A stretch of DNA of 10,070 nt, from NCBI GenBank assembly GCA_001782975.1, contig MFQD01000005.1, forward strand, positions 1-10,070, in the 5' to 3' direction. The notes under the pieces are model-generated. The model did not search any database. It was not told the DNA's origin and worked only from the letters and a program-made list of their open reading frames with translations. Position numbers and translations under genes: made by a program. Position 1 is the first letter of the stretch. Every line of letters begins with the position of its first letter. Positions 6,352 through 10,070 of this stretch are shown piece after piece. The DNA is from Candidatus Magasanikbacteria bacterium RIFCSPHIGHO2_02_FULL_50_9b. Lineage in GTDB: Bacteria > Patescibacteriota > Patescibacteriia > Magasanikbacterales > 2-02-FULL-50-9b.

Positions 6352-6499
6352 AACACAGAGTATCGAGTTTTAAGAGCCGTCTCGCAGGCCGTGTTAGCTT
6401 GGTGTTTCGCGAACGCGAAACTAACACGGCCGAGAGACAGCGCGGCGCGTCGCTGGAACGCGACGACGCGTGGTTCGAAAAGCTCGATACTTTGTGTTT
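6351..6499 (+). repeat. Large structured 3'-UTR palindrome B2
   Basis: A 17-bp outer stem pairs 6351-6367 with 6483-6499 and has one G-T wobble on plus; TTTT/AAAA can extend it inward. Inside, GGCCGTGTTAG (6387-6397) pairs perfectly with 6421-6431, extended by GTCTC/GAGAC, and is capped by the palindrome GTTTCGCG/CGCGAAAC (6404-6421). A second hairpin pairs CGCGTCG (6446-6452) with CGACGCG (6464-6470). The left arm starts at the last base of the RNase J stop codon, so on plus this is a 3'-UTR structure that could protect or terminate the mRNA. Confidence 0.8.
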
Positions 6500-6503
6500 A
6501 ATT

Positions 6504-6556
6504 AAAAAACAGCGGGCAGATCAGGTCGTCTTGGTGAGACGTCCTTCACTACCCGC
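6504..6556 (-). terminator. Intrinsic terminator of the GC-rich orphan gene
   Basis: On minus, GCGGGTAG (6556-6549) pairs with CTGCCCGC (6519-6512), with an inner CGTCT/AGACG helix. TG and then six T residues (6509-6504) follow. It lies 37 nt after the gene's stop and only 4 bp from the arm of B2. Confidence 0.8.
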
Positions 6557-6592
6557 CGCGCGCGGTACGTTGCCGCGCTCGGTTTGCGGTCG

Positions 6593-7264
6593 CTAGGTCT
6601 TCTGCTTCTTCCGGCTCTGCGCGCCCTTGCCGACGCCAGCCACCGGACCGCCACGCTGTGGGCGAGTTCCGCGACGCCCCGCCTTCGTGTTCTCGACGTG
6701 GTCGTGACGCGGGGCTGCCGGACGACCGTCGGCCACGATTGGCATGCACGGCTGGCTGGCGAGCCTTGCGGTGAGCGCCGCCTGTTCAGCCCGCGCTCGC
6801 GCGCTCGCATCCTTCTTCGGATTCGGCGTCGCCATCGGCTGCTCCAGCTCGACCTCCTTCGCCGCACCCATGAGCGCCGCGACGTTGAGGAACTCGAGCT
6901 CCTTGCCCTGCAGCGCCGCGGCGATGATCGAATTGACGCGCTCCCAATCGCCCTTGTTCTTCGGCAACACCATCTCGGCGATCCCGAGCCGCCAGCCGAT
7001 GACGGACATGACCGCGTCGCCGAGCTGATCCGACGGATTCACGGCGCTGATCTTCTGCTCGCCCTTGAGGAAGGCGTCGCGACCCACGGTCTTGAACTCC
7101 TGCATTGCCGCACCGTTCCAAAACGGATAGACGTCGAGCACCTTCAGCGCAACTTCGTCAGCCTCTGCCTTCGACATGCCACTCGCGATGAGCAGCAGCG
7201 CGGTCAGATCGTTGGGTCCGATGTCGAGCATCTGGCGCAAAAGCGCCGGAGTCATGAAACGCAT
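6593..7264 (-). CDS. GC-rich orphan protein of unknown function, atypical codon use
   Basis: 223 aa, not recognised. Residues 1-140 look like a compact, mostly helical soluble domain (ALLRQMLDIGPNDL, ALLLIASGMSKAEADEVALK, QLGDAVMSVIGWRLGIAEMV). A linker with charged helix (about 150-170) leads to a low-complexity basic tail rich in Arg, Lys, Gly and Pro (about 180-223, ending SRKKQKT), suggestive of nucleic-acid binding. No signal peptide or membrane helix is seen. The start is fixed by AAGGAAGGA at 7277-7269, the only strong Shine-Dalgarno in the window; longer in-frame readings would start in the promoter. All lysines I traced (16) use AAG, whereas trpS next door uses AAA almost throughout, and G/C-ending codons dominate. 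This suggests recent transfer or selection for a different expression mode. It has its own promoter, leader and terminator, so it is a self-contained unit. Confidence 0.75.
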   Translation of the reverse strand: MRFMTPALLRQMLDIGPNDLTALLLIASGMSKAEADEVALKVLDVYPFWNGAAMQEFKTVGRDAFLKGEQKISAVNPSDQLGDAVMSVIGWRLGIAEMVLPKNKGDWERVNSIIAAALQGKELEFLNVAALMGAAKEVELEQPMATPNPKKDASARARAEQAALTARLASQPCMPIVADGRPAAPRHDHVENTKAGRRGTRPQRGGPVAGVGKGAQSRKKQKT

Positions 7265-7358
7265 GAGGTCCTTCCTTGTGTGGTGGGCGGTGGTGCTGCA
7301 TGACGAACGTTTCTTCGTGCAGCGACTGGTTTTTCGAGTTTGCCCATGGTAAACCAGA
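7265..7358 (-). promoter_or_regulatory. Structured 5' leader with Shine-Dalgarno and possible leader ORF
   Basis: About 94 nt of leader precedes the orphan gene. CTGGTTT/AAACCAG (plus 7326-7332 with 7351-7357) can form a hairpin whose loop contains an ATG at 7347-7345. A second hairpin (GCTGCA...TGCAGC) lies downstream, then AAGGAAGGA (7277-7269). From the looped ATG a 31-codon frame (7347-7252, start MGKLEKPVAARR) runs through AAPPPTT and stops at TGA overlapping the orphan gene's fourth codon (ATGA). Whether it is translated is unknown. Confidence 0.4.
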
Positions 7359-7364
7359 CCGAAT

Positions 7365-7393
7365 AGTCTAACATAAAACGCCGTTTTTGTCAA
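7365..7393 (-). promoter_or_regulatory. Promoter of the orphan gene
   Basis: On minus, TTGACA (7393-7388), a 17-bp spacer and TAGACT (7370-7365). The predicted start is near 7358. Its -35 box overlaps the -35 box of trpS on the other strand. Confidence 0.75.
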
Positions 7394-7415
7394 GGTTGCT
7401 GCGGTACGCTATACT
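7387..7415 (+). promoter_or_regulatory. trpS promoter
   Basis: TTGTCA (7387-7392), a 17-bp spacer and TATACT (7410-7415). The predicted start near 7422 leaves a leader of about 7 nt, with no room for a Shine-Dalgarno site or a T-box-type leader. Confidence 0.8.
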
Positions 7416-7428
7416 TTCCGCTACGCCT

Positions 7429-8388
7429 ATGAAAAAAGTCATTGTTTCGGGAATTCAGCCAACCGGCGACCTGCATATTGGAAATTATTTTGGTGCAGTT
7501 AAAAATTGGGTTGCGTTGCAAAATGACGGGCAATTTGAGCGCTATTTTTTCATTCCAGATTTGCATTCCCTGTCGATTGACTATGACCCGCGCGAAAAAC
7601 AACGGCAAATCCGACAGCTCGTGCGCGATTTGCTCGCGCTTGGCATTGATCCAAAAAAATCAACGTTGTTTGTACAGTCACAGGTGCCGGAACACACGGA
7701 ACTGTGTTGGATATTTTTGACCGTGACGCCGATGAGCGAGCTTGAAAAAATGACACAATTCAAAGATAAAGCAGAACGCGCCAGCGCAAATATCAACGCG
7801 GGGTTGTTCACCTATCCGGTGCTGCAAGCAGCAGACATTTTGCTCTATCACGGTAGTGTCATTCCGGTTGGTGAAGATCAGGTGCAGCACATTGAACTCA
7901 CACGCGTCATTGCAAAAAAATTCAATGCGAAATTTGGGCGGCTGTTCCCCGAGCCACAATCACTGCTCACCCAAACGCCGCGCGTCATGTCACTCCTTGA
8001 ACCGAGTAAAAAAATGTCCAAATCACACGGTCCAAAATCATGCATTTTTTTGAACGATTCGCCAGACGATATTGCAGTAAAAATTCGCAAAGCAGTAACC
8101 GATGAGGTTGGCGTTCGCAACTTACTTGACCTCGCACAACTGTTTGACGAAACAAAACTCACCTTCCAGCATCTCAAAAAAGATTTTGACAACGGCGACT
8201 TAAAAAATATTGAACTCAAAGACACGCTTGCCGAATTGATCGCACAGACATTTGCCGAGTTTCGTTCACGGCGTGATCAAATTTCTGACGCAGAAATTGC
8301 GCAGATTCTTGAAAATGGCCGCATGCATGCGTCATCAGTCGCACAAAAAACCATGAAAGAAGTTCGCGAGATGACCGGAGTACGTTAA
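7429..8388 (+). CDS. trpS: Tryptophan--tRNA ligase
   Basis: 319 aa class I aminoacyl-tRNA synthetase that charges tRNA-Trp with tryptophan using ATP in the cytoplasm. The HIGH-type motif reads HIGN (16-19) within SGIQPTGDLHIGNYFGA, and the second signature is KKMSKS (KMSKS at 195-199). Substrate-pocket segments TYPVLQAADILLY (128-140) and PVGEDQVQHIELTR (146-159) are conserved. After AVTD (222-225) only EVGVR separates it from NLL; comparison with Bacillus-type TrpRS suggests about 11 residues are missing there. This explains the slightly short length (usual 325-340). ATG at 7429 is chosen because the in-frame ATG at 7387 lies in the -35 box. The stop overlaps the convergent gene's stop by sharing TTAA. 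Confidence 0.97.
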   Translation: MKKVIVSGIQPTGDLHIGNYFGAVKNWVALQNDGQFERYFFIPDLHSLSIDYDPREKQRQIRQLVRDLLALGIDPKKSTLFVQSQVPEHTELCWIFLTVTPMSELEKMTQFKDKAERASANINAGLFTYPVLQAADILLYHGSVIPVGEDQVQHIELTRVIAKKFNAKFGRLFPEPQSLLTQTPRVMSLLEPSKKMSKSHGPKSCIFLNDSPDDIAVKIRKAVTDEVGVRNLLDLAQLFDETKLTFQHLKKDFDNGDLKNIELKDTLAELIAQTFAEFRSRRDQISDAEIAQILENGRMHASSVAQKTMKEVREMTGVR

Positions 8389-8843
8389 GCAGCTCGATCC
8401 AGAAACAATTTTTCCCTGAACGCTGCAATTTCGTCTGATAAAATTTTTATTTCTTTGTTGAGCTGAGCGAGTTTCAACTTTTCGTCATGCGCCGGAATCG
8501 CGTCAAATGCCGCACGCGCTGCTTCAGCATCAACGAGATCTTTTGCATCGTATAGTTTTGACCATGCAGCAAAAACCGTATCCAACTCAGCCTGATCGAT
8601 TTCAAAAAAATTCATTTCTTTCAAGAACGCATCCCGTTCTTTTTTTCGATGATTCAGCACATGATCTTTCACGAGCATTTGTGCAAGCACATCTCGCCGC
8701 TCCTGTGTTGCGTCCTGTAGGCGCAGCGCCTCACGCCGTGCCGGACTCGGTACAACAGTTTTATTCAGTTTTAAAAAGTTTGCCTCCTCCACATCGATGC
8801 GGTCTGCAAGCGGCTTTGGTGCGTTACCATGAAATAATAACAT
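8385..8843 (-). CDS. Small helical protein of unknown function
   Basis: 152 aa, not recognised. It has no cysteine, signal peptide or membrane helix. It is highly charged and mostly helical in appearance, with a C-terminal heptad-like segment (about 120-147, KLKLAQLNKEIKILSDEIAA) that could form a coiled coil. The middle contains ATQERRDVLAQMLVKDHVL and KKERDAFLKEMNFF. Codon use (AAA, GAA) resembles trpS and RNase J, which supports a native gene. The start at 8843 follows a good extended -10 by 9 nt, implying a leaderless message. It lies downstream of the RNase P RNA terminator on the same strand and ends convergently into trpS with a 4-bp overlap. Confidence 0.8.
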   Translation of the reverse strand: MLLFHGNAPKPLADRIDVEEANFLKLNKTVVPSPARREALRLQDATQERRDVLAQMLVKDHVLNHRKKERDAFLKEMNFFEIDQAELDTVFAAWSKLYDAKDLVDAEAARAAFDAIPAHDEKLKLAQLNKEIKILSDEIAAFREKLFLDRAA

Positions 8844-8852
8844 AGCGCGTTA

Positions 8853-8861
8853 ATTATACCA
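8853..8861 (-). promoter_or_regulatory. Extended -10 promoter of the small helical protein
   Basis: On minus, TGG is followed by a perfect TATAAT (8858-8853). The predicted start near 8846 is about 3 nt from the ATG. The -35 position falls in the RNase P RNA terminator and has no good match, so the extended -10 probably carries it. Confidence 0.7.
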
Positions 8862-8869
8862 TGTCATAT

Positions 8870-8902
8870 AAACAAAATCGCCGCCCGTTTCCGGGACAGC
8901 GA
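8870..8902 (-). terminator. Intrinsic terminator of RNase P RNA
   Basis: On minus, TCGCTG-(bulged T)-CCCG pairs with CGGG-CGGCGA across a GAAA tetraloop, giving 10 bp with one T-G wobble. TTTTGTTT follows. The T-tract ends about 9 bp from the extended -10 of the next gene. Confidence 0.85.
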
Positions 8903-8903
8903 C

Positions 8904-9361
8904 TTTTTCCACCAACAACTATAAGCCGGATTTTGTCATCGCGCGCGAATCGCGCGAGTGATGAGTATCTGTCTGGGCTGCCGATTACTCGGACAGCTCG
9001 TTGCGTAGGATCTCTACTTGCACCAGGTGGGGTTTGCCACACGCGCCACTCGCGCAGCGCGCAAGAGATGTAGCGACCGGATCGTGCGCTTCCTTTAGGG
9101 AATCGCACAGTCATAAAATCACACCATCTCACTTTTCACCTTTGGCCGCGTGCGTTGCCGCGCGCAGCTTTAATTGTCTCTGTGGCACTTTCCGTCAGAA
9201 GGTTTTCGCGGGCGCTTTTAATGGCGCGTCGTTTATACCCCGCAGAATGCCTGGCCGTTAGCCAGCACCATGACTGTTGTGCGTTGCCGCACAAAGGGTG
9301 TCCGGACTTTCCTCCCCGCAGCTCATGGCTGCTTGGGGCACTCATCCGCTGTTCGTGGTGG
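8904..9361 (-). ncRNA. rnpB: RNase P RNA (bacterial class A)
   Basis: Catalytic RNA of RNase P, which removes 5' leaders from pre-tRNAs. Reading minus, the 5' conserved block GAGGAAAGTCCGGAC is followed by GGAAAGTGCCACAGAGAC, the P15 region with ACCTGGTGCAAG (its GGT contacts the tRNA CCA end) and the 3' block AAATCCGGCTTATAG. The ends pair to form P1: CCACCA from 9361 with TGGTGG at 8914-8909, continued by GAAC/GTTG-type pairs. At about 455 nt it is longer than E. coli M1 RNA (377 nt); the extra length appears to lie in the P12-side region between the two central blocks. Ends are estimated from promoter and P1, to within a few nt. Reading frames across this region are not genes. Confidence 0.96.
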
Positions 9362-9365
9362 ACAT

Positions 9366-9394
9366 ATTTAATCATACGCGAGACCATTTGTCAA
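9366..9394 (-). promoter_or_regulatory. RNase P RNA promoter
   Basis: On minus, TTGACA (9394-9389), a 17-bp spacer and TTAAAT (9371-9366), with predicted start near 9359-9361, where P1 begins. The downstream copy of TATGAT is only 12 bp from the -35 and was not chosen. Confidence 0.75.
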
Positions 9395-9396
9395 TG

Positions 9397-9425
9397 TTGA
9401 CTGGCATCTGCCTGCCTGTTACACT
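9397..9425 (+). promoter_or_regulatory. Promoter of the glycosylphosphotransferase gene
   Basis: TTGACT (9397-9402), a 17-bp spacer and TACACT (9420-9425) with TGT as an extended -10. The predicted start near 9432 leaves about 10 nt before the ATG. Only 2 bp separate its -35 from that of the divergent RNase P RNA promoter. Confidence 0.75.
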
Positions 9426-9441
9426 CTGCTTCAGAATAGCT

Positions 9442-10070
9442 ATGAAAAAAATCCAGTTGCTCCTCACCGCCATTCTCGTGCCACTCGACGCGCTCATGCT
9501 TTTCGCTGCTGGCATCGCGGCATACGGCCTTCGCTTCACTGAATTCACGATCGAATATCGACCGGTTCTTTTCTATCTCCCACTCAATGAATACATTGCC
9601 ACGCTGCTTGTTGCCGTGCCGCTGTGGATCGCCATTTTTGCCGCAAACGGACTGTATTCAAGTGACACTAACCAAAAATACGCGAACGAATTAACGCGCG
9701 TTTTTTTTGCCTGCACTGTTGGCCTTGCTGCGATCACGGTGTACATTTTTTTCCGCGGCGAACTGTTTAATTCACGTTTTATCGTGCTCGCTGCCTGCGG
9801 CTTTGCCGTGGTGTTTGTGGCGTTCGGGCGGTTGCTCATTCGCGTGGTGAAATTGATACTCTTTCGGTACGGGATCGGCGTTCGCCGAACCGTTTTGATC
9901 GGTGCAAGTGCCATCACCGATCGCGTTGCATCGATTCTCGGCGAACAGCGCATGCTTGGCTATGCGGTCGTCGCGCGCTACTCAATTTTCAATGAAAAAA
10001 TCCGCAGTGAAATTCTCGAACTTGATCGTGAATCAGAGGTCGATGAAATCATTTTGACAAACCCGTCGAG
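9442..10070 (+). CDS. Polyprenyl glycosylphosphotransferase (surface sugar initiating transferase), N-terminal part
   Basis: 209 codons visible, cut by the right edge. Four hydrophobic segments (about 5-30, 50-73, 86-104, 111-133) are followed by a Rossmann-like domain starting RRTVLIGAS (149-155). FRGELFNSRFIVL and the arginines after the fourth helix (GRLLIRVVK) match the N-terminal part of WbaP/EpsL-type enzymes with a CoA_binding_3-like domain. These transfer a sugar 1-phosphate from a nucleotide sugar to undecaprenyl phosphate, the first step of exopolysaccharide, O-antigen or glycan building at the cytoplasmic membrane. The catalytic bacterial-sugar-transferase domain should lie beyond the window, so substrate cannot be judged. 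The ATG is fixed by its distance from the promoter; no Shine-Dalgarno is seen. Confidence 0.88.
   Translation, partial: MKKIQLLLTAILVPLDALMLFAAGIAAYGLRFTEFTIEYRPVLFYLPLNEYIATLLVAVPLWIAIFAANGLYSSDTNQKYANELTRVFFACTVGLAAITVYIFFRGELFNSRFIVLAACGFAVVFVAFGRLLIRVVKLILFRYGIGVRRTVLIGASAITDRVASILGEQRMLGYAVVARYSIFNEKIRSEILELDRESEVDEIILTNPS

Noticed and set aside
5847..6356. 169-aa minus-strand frame at the 3' end of RNase J
   Set aside because: It lies wholly antisense to the conserved C-terminal RNase J coding sequence and has no promoter or motif.
6584..7303. 239-aa plus-strand frame opposite the orphan gene
   Set aside because: It is rich in Arg, His and Leu, as expected of a GC-rich antisense frame, and has no start signal. 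The minus strand has the promoter, Shine-Dalgarno and terminator.
8854..9387. Several reading frames on both strands over 8854-9387
   Set aside because: This is RNase P RNA with conserved structural blocks; the frames are incidental.
9573..9953. 126-aa minus-strand frame inside the transferase gene
   Set aside because: It is antisense to a protein with clear membrane segments and family pattern, and it lacks start signals.

Overview
The window looks like chromosomal DNA from a candidate-phyla-radiation (Patescibacteria / Parcubacteria-type) bacterium. The signs are a DsbA-like protein coupled to a type IV secretion pilin-like protein, secG followed by a membrane-anchored family-5 solute-binding protein, an RNase J with a long basic N-terminal extension, and very tight gene packing. 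Most genes start 0-10 nt after the predicted transcription start and have no Shine-Dalgarno sequence. TGA acts as a normal stop. The phylum assignment is inference; no taxonomic marker could be searched.

Layout. 1-1634 (minus): a two-gene operon, a DsbA-like membrane thioredoxin with a CxxS active site, overlapping by ATGA a cysteine-rich pilin-like membrane protein that runs off the left edge. 1635-1958: a divergent intergenic region with two copies (E1, E2) of a repeated hairpin and two outward-facing candidate promoters. 1959-3875 (plus): secG and the solute-binding protein. 3876-4207: a third hairpin copy (E3), a large 26-bp-stem palindrome (B1) and a near-consensus promoter. 4208-6351 (plus): tRNA-Leu(CAG) followed at once by RNase J. 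6351-6556: a second large structured palindrome (B2) and a terminator for the opposing gene. 6593-7264 (minus): a GC-rich orphan gene with codon use, Shine-Dalgarno and leader all unlike its neighbours. 7429-8388 (plus): trpS, whose -35 box is shared with the orphan gene's promoter. 8385-8843 (minus): a small coiled-coil unknown. 8904-9361 (minus): RNase P RNA with promoter and terminator. 9442-10070 (plus): N-terminal part of a polyprenyl glycosylphosphotransferase, cut by the right edge.

Functionally the window mixes envelope and secretion functions (pilin-like protein, its likely thiol partner, SecG, solute-binding protein, surface-sugar transferase) with RNA metabolism and translation (RNase J, RNase P RNA, tRNA-Leu, TrpRS). 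The most unusual content is between the genes. Three copies of a structured element each have an exactly 29-nt loop, a conserved core supported by one covarying base pair, and unrelated outer stems. There are also two roughly 140-150-nt multi-hairpin palindromes that may be related to each other.
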